A stretch of 64,000 nucleotides of DNA from Hormiphora californensis (lineage: Eukaryota > Ctenophora > Tentaculata > Cydippida > Pleurobrachiidae): contig CM035358.1 of assembly GCA_020137815.1 (NCBI GenBank), forward strand, positions 3,542,792-3,606,791, given 5' to 3'. Under the pieces are notes generated by a model. That model searched no databases. It had not been told where the DNA came from and saw only the letters and a program-made list of their open reading frames with translations. Position 1 is the stretch's first letter. Each line of letters opens with the position of its first letter. Of this stretch, positions 46,741-61,410 are shown one piece after another. The translations under genes and the position numbers were made by a program.

Positions 46741-46900
46741 CAGAGACAGAGAGACAGAGAGACAGAGAGACAGAGAGACAGAGAGACAGAGAGATAGAGA
46801 GATAGAGAGATAGAGAGATAGAGAGATAGAGAGATAGAGAGATAGAGATAGAGAGATAGAGAGATAGAGAGATAGAGAGATAGAGAGACAACTTTGCTTT
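46381..46900. repeat. TTCGAAATAAG repeats and GA/GACA/GATA microsatellite
   Basis: Imperfect repeats of AAGTTCGAAATAAGACGAAA at about 46415-46550, then (GA)n, (GAGACA)n and (GAGATA)n at 46641-46890. Arg-Glu-rich frames here are artefacts. Confidence 0.9.
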
Positions 46901-48045
46901 GGAGGAAAGCAGGCTAGCTGTTCCTACGTCAGAAATCGTAATGCAAGCAGCTAGGTGGCATCGGCGAAGATGTTTGCCTAATTGTACCAAGTTCTTTCTC
47001 TCTTCTCCCCCTCTCCTCCCCCTTCACATTTCCTCTCACTCTAAAATGTTTGCCCAAAAAGGCCAAAAAGGAGTAGAGGCGTAGAGGCCTCGCCCTGTTT
47101 TGGGGAGTGAAAAGGATGTAGAGTCTCTGTTAGAGAGACAACAAAATAAGAGAATGTGTGCGTTATAAATAGTGCATGCATTTCCTTGCTGGCAGGTACA
47201 CATGTAACTTACTGAAGGAAGAGACAACAGTAACTATAACATAGTACACACACGTGATGTAAGAATCTAGGTAGTTCCATGCAGTTCCACAAACATATAG
47301 TATGACTATGTACAACTACAATAGTGTAACAGCTCAACTATACTATGATATTATATTGGCTGTTGTAGTATCCGACCATACATATATTATTAGCATACAT
47401 ATAGAGCTCTAATAACAGCTACATATAAAGTTCGAACAGTGCAGTACAGCTAGTGAGTTCGAATAGAACAGTACAGCTAGTGCAATATAGAATTCGAATT
47501 TTACCAAAATAGGAATAATCCAAATTTCACCATATCTCTCCATGCCTTTTCATATCTCTTTTTTATTAAAAAATATCGAGCAGTTCAGTATAATATGGAA
47601 CAACAGGGAGGGATGCTCAGGAAAATGGTGAAAATAGGCATGGCAATTACATATCTAAGATCTCTTGACGCTATGAGAGACAGCAGAGGAGAGAGAGAGC
47701 AGGGAGGAAGATAGAGAGAAATACAAATATTTGTCTTTCGCTCTATCTTTCTCTCCTGCATTTACGTATGAGCTCAATTTACAAATTGAGTTCATGCGTA
47801 AATGCAAGCTTTATGTGATTGTAAGTGTATGGTATTAACTATGGACGTTAATTGTTAACCAAATACTTTTACATTATTCAGTTAAAATAAAATATTAAAC
47901 AGTGAATCGCAGAAATCTATTAATTTTCAAAACCCAGAAAAAAATAAATGTAAAGTAGTCATTACTCATTAATCAACAAATTAAATATTAATTTTCAAAT
48001 CATAAAACCACAGCTACTCAATACTCAATACCCAAATCCCTCAAA
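46901..48045. other. Stretch without recognisable gene
   Basis: No exon is supported. A hairpin at about 47756-47808 has arms GCATTTACGTATGAGCTCAA / TTGAGTTCATGCGTAAATGC. AT-rich sequence follows towards the sulfotransferase stop codon and probably includes its 3' untranslated region. Confidence 0.5.
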
Positions 48046-49886
48046 TTAATAAAAACTACTAACTTCACAGTCATACCCAAACAGTTCACAATCTTGCTGG
48101 TACCTCTCCCTGTACAGATTTAATAACTCAGGGCTCAGGGTGGAGAAGTACTGTCTCCACGTCGCATGCTTGGTACCCCCTTTTAGGGTCGGATTGGAGT
48201 GCCACTCGAATCCCTCATAAGTCAATCCATGCGTTTTGAGAACAAACAAGTTGTCAATGTTGAGTGTTTCAAATTTAACTATTTCAGTGTAATTGACTGA
48301 GCAGGGAGCACACCAATCACTGTAACGTGCCCAATGCATGTCCTGTTTATTATCCAAGAGGACCGCTGAAGAGAATTCTGCAAATGTAGGAGCAGGGGGA
48401 TCTAGGTATGGGTTGCTTGCGGAGGGAGTGGTGTTTTTGGAGAGGATCTGAAGGTCAGCTTGGGACATGAGATCTTCCTGACGGTTTTTAGTCATACCGG
48501 CTGGGATAGGACGGTATTTCTGCTTCGCAAATCGGCCAATGCTATTATAGTAAACCTGTTGAAAATTAATTAAGACAACTTTATATCTGTAGACGATATT
48601 ATAACCGCCTACTGGAGTTCTAATGAACTTATTAATTTCATACCATTTTGTCAAGGGCCTCCACTTTGTCCCTGAATGCACTCACTACTCTCTCATAGGG
48701 ATGGCGTACAACCAGGAAGCTAATGTAGTCAGACGGCTGCAGGGAAAGAAGGAGGATTTGGCTGTTGATAGTTAAAGGGGTCTATTATAGGTAATTACCG
48801 ATACAGATTCGGGGATCTGTGAATCCTTGACTGATCAGCGAACCCGCAGGACTTATGAGATATTAAATGTCTACATGATTTGTTAATTAACTTAAGCAAC
48901 TTACTATGGAAATCTTGGGGTGGTTAAACTTGGCTTGAAGAACATTGTGGAGACATGCCCCTCTCGCTCCCTGCCGCTTTATTCCTGCACACTTCCTAGA
49001 AGTAGTAGCCAAGTAATGAAGAAAGTGATTATAAAAATTGTAAACCAACAAAAATAGCTTTAAATATTAGTTAATTGATAGTTACGTACAGTCGGTCCCC
49101 CCAATTTACCGGACGGCAACGATCCGATCTGGGGGTGCCTGACAGATACTGATAGCACGTACCTGTCAACATTTGTAATTTTTGCCAGGTATTTCTTCCA
49201 GTTGCTACTTCCTGCCTTGTAGATCGGGCACCACCCCAATTTGAACTCACTGAAAATAATTTGGTGGGCGGTGGCGGCATCTGGAATATCTATAAAAATG
49301 ATTTAGAGAACATGAGGAGCTGTCAATACTGTGAGAGTAGGTTTTAATTGAATTGGAGAAGCAAGAGGTAATTCTGGAATTGACACATGCACAGAGTACT
49401 CTTATATGTCACATGATACTCACTCGAAATGATGAAAATGTTTAGGCTGTTTCGGATGAGTCGTCTTTGAAGTAAGTTCTTGAAACTTGCACATTTTGTG
49501 GAGAAGTGAAACACGGCTATCCATCTCCCTCGCTATGTCCTCAAACTAAAACACAGTATGAAATGGTATTCTTGAGATCTGTTCAAGTGAAACTTTTCAG
49601 AGCATTGGCCTAACAAAGTATAATCGTAGTGAAAAGAGTTTCTTACACTTTCGACAGACTCCAATTGCTCCCAAAGATCTGGAATACTTTTCTGAGTCCA
49701 GTGCAGTTGCTCCTGGACGCCATGTTCAGAACTCAGTACGGAAGAAAGGGCGGGATCAGAGGGAGGGGCAACACTTTGGGGCGGGGAGGAGGGTGTGGGC
49801 TCAGGTTGCGGTCGGGAGAACAGGAACGTTAATCCAAAAAGAACAAGGAGCAGGGTCGAAAGGAAAATTAAAACTTTCCCTCTCAT
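48046..49886 (-). CDS. Golgi carbohydrate sulfotransferase (HNK-1/chondroitin type), six exons
   Basis: Exons 49886-49647, 49545-49424, 49280-49163, 48995-48905, 48736-48644 and 48555-48046 (stop). About 391 residues. A type II topology is clear: MRGKV, then a 16-18 residue hydrophobic anchor, then a Pro/Ser-rich stem. The PAPS-binding loops are visible: CPIYKAGSSNWKKYL (5'-phosphosulfate) and FLVVRHPYERVVSAFRDK (3'-phosphate). The end has WCAPCSVNYTEIVKFETL and YFSTLSPELLNLYRERY, as in CHST8-14 family enzymes. It would sulfate a glycan (chondroitin, dermatan or HNK-1-like acceptor) in the Golgi; the acceptor is not predictable. All junctions fit except exon 2 to exon 3, which is out by one nucleotide: a missed microexon or a one-base sequence discrepancy. 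Confidence 0.87.
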
Positions 49887-51005
<1,119 letters not shown>

Positions 51006-52787
51006 TCACTGCTTAAATAAATTTAATGGATGTTCACAATGCCGAAATTTTGTACTTCGTGGAATGCGCTGTTTTTTTGTTAATACACTGCATTTAGCCG
51101 CCGCGCTTATCGCGCGCGTGGAAGGTTTTGTTTGTTTTTCTGAAATTCAAACATTTTGGCCGAGTGAAAAAGCAGGAAACTGAACAAGCAAAAAAAGAAC
51201 CCTCGGGAGTCGGGCCGTGGCCCGTGCCCTGGTCGGAACTCGGAGCTTTTGATAATTGATAGCTCATAGCATCACAAAGTGAGATCCTTACGCACAACGT
51301 TTTTGTAACCTTGTCGTGTAGTATCTCCGAAGGTCCGAATTTAAATTTTTGCCAGCGCCTAGCTTTCCAAGAAAAGTTATCCAAATTTTTGCTTGCAGAC
51401 GCGGACACGGTGGTCGGTGGATTCCCTGACAGAGTTCAAAGTGATCCTTGGCTGGTGAGATTCGTAGACCGATCTCCGGTGACCGGCTACACTTCACAGA
51501 AAATCAAACCGATTCGCAACTGGACACGAAATACGAATAGCTTCCAAGGATGGCGAGCCGCGAGGCTTTATGGGGAGTTGGTCCTGCGCCTGTACAATGT
51601 ATGCGTGAAGAGGACTGCAAGACTACTAGTCTGCGGAATCAGTATTCCCACAACGAAATATTACAACTGTGTTTTTGCTGGAAACTAGTATAGATCCTAG
51701 ACATGATGGAAATCTTGTTGAAGCTGCAAGTTCTATTGCGATCCGATTAAACTCATATTCAATAGATTTTGTGGAATAATGCGGCATGTATTGCCGATAC
51801 CCGTACCAACATATTCTATTCTTATTCCTAACCACATACTAAACGATAATTTCTTTTTCATAAGACCATATTGTTAGATAGGATCATTGGCAACACAAAC
51901 ACGTAGCGTTCCAATGTAAACTCGACGTTTATTCGTTCTACGTTAAATGACCTGATACTTCATTCTCGCACTTTCTTGCCCCTCTCTTCAAATCGAGAAG
52001 CTCTTTCTCAGAATCTCCTGCATGTTTAACCAAATATGGCTAACCCTACACCAAGTCCAGGTCGCTGCTATATAGCGATAACGAGAGGGGCATCCGGTTA
52101 GTATTTTTCATTTTTACTGCTTCTTCCCTCTTTCTGTCTATTCGTAATATTATGATCATCTTTGGACTGAGAGGGAATCCTTATAAAAGCTGTCACACTC
52201 ACATTCGATACTCCGGCACCAACACTTTTCAGAGTGATCCTAAATATTCAAGCGACTAGATTTATATACTTTTCTGTCAGTCTGGCTTTCGTAGTTACGG
52301 GAGCGCTCTCCCCTTAACAAGAATAACTGCATTATGTTTCATAATGCTATGTTTCCCGGCCAACCTCTATTTTCATAACTATTAGTATCTAAATCTAATG
52401 TGAAGGCGGGCCAGACATTTCTCATCATTTATCAATCACTCAAACCTTATGGAACTTGGTCTTGTGTTTTAGTAGCACTAAATTGCGTGCCACAATGCGC
52501 GGCTCACATTTCCTGAAAACGTGCCATTGAAGTATTTGATGAAGGAGCAACACCGTTGTCCCTCGCAACTGAGCGTGTTACAGCCAGTTTTGTGACCGTG
52601 ACACCTCACTAATATGTAACTTGTCGAATTCTAAACCCCTATGCCTTTTTACAAAAGGCATCCGGGTGAATGCCTTCGGCATTCACCCGGGCGGGGAAAA
52701 AATTCTGGCTTTCGTAGACAAGATGACTCAAATTTAGTGATAGTTTTCATTTCCTCTAACATGAGACCTTTCCAATAGCGATATGAC
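51006..52787. other. Region upstream of the EGF gene, no gene supported
   Basis: Copy 2 of the GCCGCCGCGC repeat is at about 51086-51125. A 125-codon + frame at 51311-51688 is of ordinary composition but has no recognisable domain or splice context. A 13-bp hairpin CCGGGTGAATGCC-TTC-GGCATTCACCCGG lies at 52662-52690, about 100 bp before the EGF start, and could act in the promoter or 5' UTR. Confidence 0.45.
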
Positions 52788-53382
52788 ATGATAATCCGAA
52801 GAAACATAGTAATATTTCTGGTGGGTCTAGCCCACCTGGTATCATCCGAATCATCCTGTGCGGAAAACACGTGTTACGGACGGGGTGTGTGCTACCAACA
52901 GAGCCAGGACTCAGTAGCTTGTGTCTGCCAGGAGGGATACACAGGAAGCAGGTGTCAATTCAACAAGGTCAATTGTGCGGCCCAGAGCTGTGGAAATGGA
53001 GGCCAGTGCGTGGATGACCACTGTGTGTGTGCTGATACCTGGGCAGGATCACTGTGTCTCCAGGAGGATTTCTGCCGGGGTAACCCGTGCCGTGGCCATG
53101 GAAAGTGTCTCTCGGTCGATGGGGGATTCCGGTGTCTCTGCGACAAGGGATACACCACTGCTAATTGTGAGAAAGATGTGAATGAATGTGAGATGAATCC
53201 AGGGATATGTCAGAACGGTGGGAGGTGCGTCAATACGGAGGGGTCCTTTCAATGTCAGTGTCCTGCTGGTTATGATGGAAAACTGTGCGGGTTTGAGACG
53301 AACGAGTGCGAGACTAATCCTTGTTTGAATGGTGGACGATGCATTGACGAGCATAACAGTTTCAGATGTGAATGTCCTACCG
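52788..53382 (+). CDS. First exon of an EGF-repeat (Notch/Jagged-like) protein
   Basis: ATG at 52788 opens a signal peptide (MIIRRNIVIFLVGLAHLVSS) followed by five EGF-like modules at about residues 25-57, 62-90, 95-127, 130-167 and 169 onward, each with the six-cysteine pattern (for example CRGHGKCLSVDGGFRC, GYTGSRC). Modules 4 and 5 start DVNEC and ETNEC with CVNTEGSFQC, the calcium-binding type. The exon ends in phase 1 at ACC G|GTAAGT, so more exons must follow, but none is convincing in the 10.6 kb to the window end. The product is secreted or a type I membrane protein for cell adhesion or signalling. Notch family membership cannot be claimed without LNR, DSL or ankyrin domains. Confidence 0.9.
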
Positions 53383-54416
53383 GTAAGTGATCATATCTGA
53401 TTATTTATTTATTATCATTCCCATTGACGCCACAGCTTAATTTAAATGTGTCGAGTAGCAGACAGAAGATTTAGACACTTTTAACAATTATAATGAATAG
53501 ACATGTAAGCGGACAAACAGACATACCTATATTATACAGACATACCTAAACCTTTCTGCGTAATGGAAACTGCTAGCTTTGAGGGAGACACGTTTGTATT
53601 CATGTAAGTTGAGACTTGAGATATATAGTATGTACTTATAAGTACTGATACTTAACTTGAACATGCTAATATTAGTCGTATATTATTACGGCTTGGGAAT
53701 TATTATTTGATACTTGAGACTTGAGTTAATTGTATTGCCCTCGCCTTGCGCCCGTTTACAAGCCCTTTGGGAAATATATGGTGTATATGGTCACCAAAGA
53801 ATAGCGAATAAACTTATCAATAAGTTAAGCTGGTTTATATCGAATTCTTTCTCGTTAGAGAGATGAATATCTAGATGGGGATCCCATGTGATACTACATG
53901 GAGCCAGGTACTTTGTTATCGACTCTTTGAGTATGGGTATATAGAATATCAATATTCTATTATTATGAATAAGCATCTCTTATGTAAGAAGGTCTTTTCT
54001 ACCTTCTCTCTCTCTCTTCTTTATTTCTTTATAAAATATGCAGACAAAAAACCTTACACATTCACTCCATCGCTCTTACCTGAGACAAAGTATACCCCCA
54101 TATTTTCTGTATCTCAGCTTCTGACTTCTCTCTGATTCTCTGAATCTCTCCGACTCTTTCTCTGACTCTCTCTCTCTCTCTCTCTCTGACTGTCACAATT
54201 TATGAACCCTCTCTTGCCATCTCTCGCTCTGTTGTACTATTATAGCAGCTCTTTTCTCAGGCTACCCCCTTCTCATCTTTTTAAATGTGCATAAGTTAAT
54301 GAATTTTCAAGTTTCCTAGTCGACAGTATATTTTTATTTTGTAGGTAGTGCGTGTGTATCTGTGTAGACCTCTCTCCTGGCCTATAGCTCTCCCCGTATC
54401 TCTCTCTCCGTGCGCG

Positions 54417-54489
<73 letters not shown>
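53383..54489. other. Probable first intron of the EGF gene
   Basis: Begins with the donor of the EGF exon. AT-rich, then (CT)n from about 54411 to 54489. No downstream EGF exon is seen. Confidence 0.5.
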
Positions 54490-54490
<1 letters not shown>

Positions 54491-56320
54491 TCCTTCCTTT
54501 CCCCCTTTTTTTTTAGTTAAAACGGGGGTTTTTCCGGGCGCTGTCCACTATGAACCCCAATGCGGTCCACACCCTATTTGCTCCAATGGGGGGCAGTGGG
54601 ACCATCACGGCAGGGAAAATAAAAGAAGAGAGAAGAAAGGGGGGAAGAGAGCCGTCCCCCCTTTCCCGGACAAACACGCGCAAAACATCAGGGCCCAAAA
54701 AACAGGAGAGGGGGGGAAAGACAAAGGGAGAGAAAAGTGAGGAAACGGTTAGGAATAACAGAGTGGTTATTATATTATCCCAGAGAGGAACAAAGATAGA
54801 GGTATTAAATCTTCGAGGACCATTTACTAATCGGGGAGAGTGAATCTGAAGTTGTTCTAACCCTCCTTTACACGGAAGGAGGGTCGAGCAAGGCGAATCT
54901 GAGCTGTCAGGGTGGGTTTGGGGGGTAATTTCAAACGGGGTCCCCAAATCTTTTCCCCCAAAATGAAAAAACAATTCTTCCATAATCTCCACTTTATAAA
55001 TTTTTTCAAAAGTTTTCTTTTTCTCTTCCCTTTTTTTTTCCTTTTGGATTTCCCTGGGGTTTTATAGGTAATTTCGCCCAACCCTCCCGGGGTTTTTCCC
55101 CTTTTTTTCCCCCCCCTCTCCCCCCTCCCTCGGCCTTTTCTCTCCCCCTCCCGCTCTCTCTTTCTTACCTCAATTTCCCCTTCTCCTAACTCCTGTAATT
55201 TTTTTCCTATTTTCCCCTCTTTTTCCCCCCACCCTTCCCTCTCCCCCCCCCCTCTCTCTCTTTTTTCTCCTTCCCCTCCCTTTTTTAAATTTCCCCCCCC
55301 TCCCCCTTCCCCCCCCCCCGGGGGGGGTTTGGGTTTTAAAAAAAACGGGGGGAAAAAAAAGGTCGCACACAACACCCACATGCTGTTGAGTTGCACAAAA
55401 CCACCCGCTGCACACACGTACACCATCTACTGTCATTTCGACTATATTTCTTCAGTTTTGAAAAGATCTGACAGTATCTGACAGTATCTGTACAGTATTG
55501 TGAGATCTCTGGACTCTGCAGTTATCTCTGCAGTTATCTCTACTGTAGAGTGCCTTGATCAAGCTTTCTCTCTCTTCTGATATGTCAATGTCTGTTCGTA
55601 GCAGTGTTTTTAGTGTAGGTAAAAAACCTATTTCTTAAACGTGATAATCCACCCCTTTACACCCCCCTTTTTTCCCCCCCCCAAACCCCCCACCCAAAAA
55701 ATTCCCCTTCCCCCCTTTCTCTTTATGTTCCCCTCTCTCTCTCCTTTAAATTAATTAAAATCCAATTTTTTTTAGAAATACAATCCCTCTCCCCCCTTTG
55801 TTCACTTTAATAGTCCCTTTCAAAATAGCCCTTTGACACCCGTTAGTAATACCCGAAGCACTGCCCCCACAGCTCCCTGCAGTACTGGCCCCAACCCTTG
55901 GTCCCCAAAGGCCCCCCCAAAGGCCCACCCACGGACCACCCCAAACCTTAATGCACACCATTATAATGCATACCATTACCATTAATTAAAACCATGGTTA
56001 CATAATGTGAGAGAGTCAGATCCAACCCCTTCACTGTGTAATACAGACCGTGCTAAGCTTGGTGGACGATTTCCTGGTAGTACTCTTCTCCTCTGCCTGG
56101 TGTAGTAGTGGTGCCAGGGTGACGGAGGCGCGGCGGCGGCTACTGATCATCACAGCTAGGAAAGCAATTTTTGTTGTGGCCGAGGGGCCCATTGTAATAA
56201 TAGATTTGGGAGAAAAGAGGGAAAAAGGGGTATTTTACACAAAAATCCTTTAATTTTCTTTCTATCTCTCCTCCCTCTTTCCCCCTTTCTTTTCTCTCCT
56301 TTTCTCTTCCTCTCCCCTCC
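54490..56320. other. Low-complexity, homopolymer-distorted segment
   Basis: Runs of C, G, T and A of 6-11 bases follow one another (for example near 55095-55340 and 55670-55720) in a pattern unlike the rest of the window. A small piece near 54534-54600 would read CGPHPICSNGGQWDHHG, vaguely EGF-like, but runs without a donor into Lys/Arg/Glu-rich frame. I suspect poor base calling or collapsed low-complexity sequence and assign no gene. Confidence 0.5.
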
Positions 56321-58743
56321 CTCTGTGTACAAGAGTATTGCAAACTCTTCATTCAATGTGTGTGCTAGTGGGCTGGCCTGCTCATGCTACTGTTTCCCCC
56401 CTTTTGACCGTCTGTGTTTTTACCGGCCTCCTCCCATTTCTATTCGTGCTATGGATCCTCCAGAATTGTTTTTTTGTTTCATTCAGTTTTGAATTTTATG
56501 ATGACACAAAGCTTGAAAATTGTAAATTTTAATTTTAATCCCTCAATTTCGCGGTCACGAGTCCCTCCTCTTTAGTTTAATAATATGCTTTAGAGGTAAC
56601 CAAGTTCGAATACTATGCTAGTCTTGAGAAAGAATTATAAAAGGGGAAGAGAGATAGTAAGATGAAAAACGAGTGGGTGTTGTTAGGTCATATATTTTAC
56701 ACACACACAAGCTTGTTGTGGGTATATATAAGAGGGGTTCGATTTTAGGGAACACTTGTTGTGTTTCTTTAAGGAAGCCCTCATCCTACTAGTGTTCTCC
56801 TCTCTCTGCAGAAGCGCTCAAACCAATTAATTCTCTCTCTCCCATCTTTTCTCGAAGCTGCTTGAAAGGGCCAAACTGAGTAGCTCACCTCTCTCTCTCA
56901 TTCAAAAGTACCTACGCATGGAGATTCCTACTTAGGATGACGTTATCGGGGGAAGGAGCAAATGATAATAATCATCACTGTCAAATATCCCTTCCCAAGT
57001 TCATCATGACATCAATTCTATCTTCGACCAAATTACAATTTCATTCATTTAACACAATGATAGGTTATCTTTCTTGACGGGCTTCATATCATGCCTTTGA
57101 TGTTTCAAATAGCAGGTCCCGCAGATGCATTATAATTCTGTAATACTGACTGGATGCGTTATACCGTACGAGAAGAGAGAAAGGTTGGGGAGAGTGGGAG
57201 AGAGAGAGAGGTTGGGGAGAGTGGGAGAGTGAGAGAGGTTGGGGAGAGGGTGAGAGAGGTTGGGGAGAGAGAGAGAGGTTGGAGAGAGTGGGAGAGGAAG
57301 AAAACAAAAAAGAGTGAGACCTAACGAATATACCGATAAAGGGGCATCCTAGTTTAAGAAAGATAGGAGGGAGAGAGAAGGAGGGAGAGAAAGAGAGAGG
57401 GAGAGAGAGAGAAAGAGAGAAAGACTGAGACAAATGTTCTCAAACAATAGTTGGGGAAAACATGCAATGTGATACATACGGATAGTCACGTGATCACAAA
57501 CCCCTCGTGTCAACGGGGTTTATTGTCCGTGGGATAGTGTGTGAGAGATGGGAGAGAGAAATAGGGAGAGAAAGATGGGATAGTGTGTGAGAGATGGGAG
57601 AGAGAGAGAGAGATGAGAGAGAAACATTGAAAGAGAGAGATAAAAAAGATAGACGAGACAGAGAGACCCGCTGCAGAAATGGCAACCCACCGTTCCCTTT
57701 TTTTGTGAGGGTTCTCGTCGTCTCGTCATCCTATATTTATCAATGCCCCCACTTGTTTTCCCACGTTCACCTCATTTCTCTGTTTTTCGTTGTGTCTGAC
57801 GATTGATGGCGGGGATTTGTCCACCCGATCTTCTTCGCACCACATTGTGTTTGAATCATCATAATCAGCTTAATGCAATCAGTATATATATTTAATCAAG
57901 GCCTTGTGCCACTTTGTGTCTAGTCCCCGATCGTTCTATCAAACAGTGATGAGCAATCATCGCATCAATCGACCTTGTAATAATCCAATCTGGACCTTTC
58001 TCACACTACCATCATTTGTGGGGGATGTCTGCAATCTCTGGCACCCTTCTCAATTCCCTCTCCTGATGTGTGGTACTACCAGCAGTTATTATATCCATCA
58101 CTTTTTAAGGGGATCGATCGATCTGAGACATCCTGTACCAGTACCAGCATTGGAACGGCGAATAGGATATTAGGGAGAGAGAAGAGGGAGAGATATAGGA
58201 GATCAGAGAGATAAGGAGATGTATGCGAGAATGATTGGGCAAGAAAAGATACCCTTTTTTAGTATCCTATCGATTTATCTACATATCACTTAGATGTTGT
58301 TTCCCCACGCCTAGATTGCCCCAGATCAATCGGCTGATAGAGAGAGAAAGAGAGAGGGAGATCAAGAAAAGAGAAGGAGAGAGAAAAAAAGAGATAAATG
58401 GAAAGATAGAGAGAGAGAGAAAGATAGAGAGAGAGTGAGTCTCAGCCAACAGGTGCTTGTTTGCTTTAGGCTACCCGCTGCACACACACACCGCCATATC
58501 CGCGTGTGCCTCCTCCTGGTGATGATCCTAACACGCTGATGCACCATTGCTTTGTAACACACTAATTTCCCTTGATACACTTGATAGTTGATGGCCGAGT
58601 GTAATTATGGGATGGTTAATTAGTTTTGTTGGTGGGAAATCCATATTATTTTGATGGGCGTGTAAACTGATTTGATGATGGTGCGACACTGTGTAGTAGT
58701 GGTTTCTAGGGGATGGTAGGAGAAGGAAGTAGTAGTACTAAGA

Positions 58744-58840
<97 letters not shown>

Positions 58841-60441
58841 TGTTCCCAGCACGTTGGTTGCTGGCGTCCACACGTGAGGGTGTGTGGGTGTGTTGAGGAG
58901 GGAGCCACTGTTTTCTCTTGTGGTGCAGGTGCTGGATTAGTTAACTGTCAAATAGCTTGTTTGTACCTTTTTTTGATTTATTTACTTGTTTTTGCTATGA
59001 TTTACCATCTTTCTGGAGTTTACAATCTCATCTTTCACCAGATTCTTTCGAGCACTTTACCAGGAATCCCTTCCAAATTAAAGTAATCCCATCCTTCCTT
59101 ATTCGATGAATTGCTTATCTTAAAATGCATAAATGAAAATTTGTCAGTTTTTGATATATCAGATTCAGTAGAATATATATCTGATAGTTTTGTGTCCACA
59201 TCATAACACACACTCTACCTTGTGCTCTTGTCCGATGTGTGTGTGTGAATGTTTGTTCGGCCCTCACTCACACACACACGGACTCAATTAGGATGATTGA
59301 AACATTACCATTACTCTCTCTCCCCTCTCTCTATTTGCGTCCCGAGGGGGCCAGCTCCAAGCATGGATACAAGAGGTCACGTGATCAAATCTCTGCCTTC
59401 CCATTGATCGATTTCCCCTCGTATCGTCCTGTGGGGTACAATGCTTCATGTGCATGGAGTTGTGTGTTTTTGCAGCTCACAATCAATTTGTGTTTTGTCA
59501 CAAACTCTCTGTGAGAGAGATAGAGAGAGAGAGAGTAGAAAACTAAGACACTCTGATATTGATAGACACAGTGGGAGAGGCTGGGAGAAAGTGGTATGAA
59601 ACGTTCTTCACGATGTTCTGTGGGAACAGCACCCCCTGACAGCTGATCCCATCTCTCTATCTTTCTATCACTCTATCTTTCTATCGCTCTATCTTTCTAT
59701 CGCTTTATCTTTCCATCTTTCTATCGCTCTATCTTTCTATCGCTCTATCTTTCCATCTTTCTATCTCTCCATCTTTCTATCGCTATATTTCTCCATCTTT
59801 CTGTCTTTCTCTGTCATGACCACAGTAAGATAGTTTATCAATTTTCGTTATTGACGTTGTTGGTAGTTGATTAATCCATCAAATTATATCCCTTCTAAAA
59901 GTTCCAAAGATAACGGGAAAGATCAATGCGAGCTAATTTATTTATATACTATCACACGGGATACAATGTCGCGTTATTACCAACTCTGGTCAAGAAAGCG
60001 ACAAGAGGGTATAAATGACAATCAAAGTTTTGGGAACTTGGGAACCAAAAGTTGTTCCCTATTTTAAGCTTGCCATTCGTATGATTGGAATGCTTTTGAT
60101 CGTATGTAGCACCGAATAAAGGATTGATGGGATGGATGGGTAGCGAAATACAATCAGAAATGATTATTTAAGGACTTGGCATTCAACCGCCCTACGAATC
60201 TGTATGTTATTTGGTAAATCTATTACCACCAGCTCCTAGGGCTCCCTTACTTCCTCGTGTTCTCTGTCCGGGTAATATATGGGACATGGAGCATGCATAA
60301 TTTCCGATAACAGAAAATGGGGACCACTTTTCTCTCCTTCTCTCTCTCTCCTGTGAAAACTTGAGACCCACATAAAATACGTCATTCTCCTACACACATA
60401 TCATTTTAAACGAACAAACAGACAAAAAACTATAACTGATA
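56321..60441. repeat. Gene-poor region with GA/CT microsatellites
   Basis: No exon is convincing. GA-rich or CT-rich tracts at about 57180-57425, 57538-57640, 58338-58438, 58746-58834 and a (TCTATCTTTC)n-like tract at 59650-59815. It may be intron of the EGF gene. Confidence 0.55.
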
Positions 60442-60516
60442 CGCCTGATGATTGGTTTCCCGTCAGGGATTCCATGAAACGTGTGTTGCGTCCTAAATAC
60501 AGCTGTATTATTTCGT
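60442..60516 (+). mobile_element. Hammerhead-like short retroelement, copy 2
   Basis: A 75-nt unit flanked by the 11-bp direct repeat TATAACTGATA (60431-60441 and 60517-60527), a different target from copy 1. It reads CTGATGA, then a stem TGGTTTCCC-GTCA-GGGATTCCA, GAAACG, a TGTGTTG loop, CGTC and CTAAATACAGCTGTATT. Stem II follows CTGATGA directly, so this copy is closer to the hammerhead consensus than copy 1. Confidence 0.65.
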
Positions 60517-60527
60517 TATAACTGATA

Positions 60528-60699
60528 TGTACATGGAGATGCAATGTTTGACCGCCCCACCACCGGGAAAATCTTGGTTCTTCCATCGTTATATCTGATG
60601 CAGCACTGTCTGTAACATTTACAGCTGGATTTTGTGCAAAAAGATGACGAAGATAGAGAAAGATAAAGTAAGAGAGAGAGAGAAAGATAGAGAGAAAGT

Positions 60700-60760
<61 letters not shown>

Positions 60761-61352
60761 AAAGAGAGAGAGGGAGGGAGATCGGAAGATCGACAGATAG
60801 AAAAGAAGTGAGAGAGATATGTAAGGATCCGGTTAGTGCGAGCATTGCTGTATTTTTTTCCATTCGTCACATCTCTGTGCAGAAGGAGAGAGAGAGAGAG
60901 ATAGGCGTGCAATGTATACCCAGTCCAGATAAATATACCATCTTCGCTAACTCAGCCCTGCAGCAGCATCTTGCTGAAATGAAATCCCGACTAACTATCT
61001 CTGTGATCCCTGCAATTCGGTTTGTTCCATCTCCAGGCGTATACAGAATATTAACCGCCATTATTATAATGTCCCAGTTGCCCTCTATCATCCACCCCTC
61101 CCATATAATTCCTCGCTGTCTACTGGTCGGATGGTTTGCGTTGCGGAAGAGATGTCCCGGAGGTCCACGATTGCAGGATTATAGGACGTAGAGACATGAT
61201 AGACAACATGCCGGATAGTCGAGTGAGAGAGAGGGAGAGATAGAGAGAGGGAGGGGAATCACCACCTGTCTAAGCTCTTTGGACATGTTCCCGGAAGTGC
61301 AAAGACTCATCCAATGACGTTCTCACCTCATCTCTTTATGATCCTTCATCTT

Positions 61353-61410
<58 letters not shown>

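Noticed and set aside
51311-51688. 125-residue protein on the + strand
   Set aside because: Ordinary composition, but no domain, splice partner or initiation context; kept only as a mention in the region entry.
54550-55436. Lys/Arg-rich proteins and an EGF-like exon at about 54534
   Set aside because: The sequence is homopolymer-distorted; only part of an EGF pattern appears and no donor follows.
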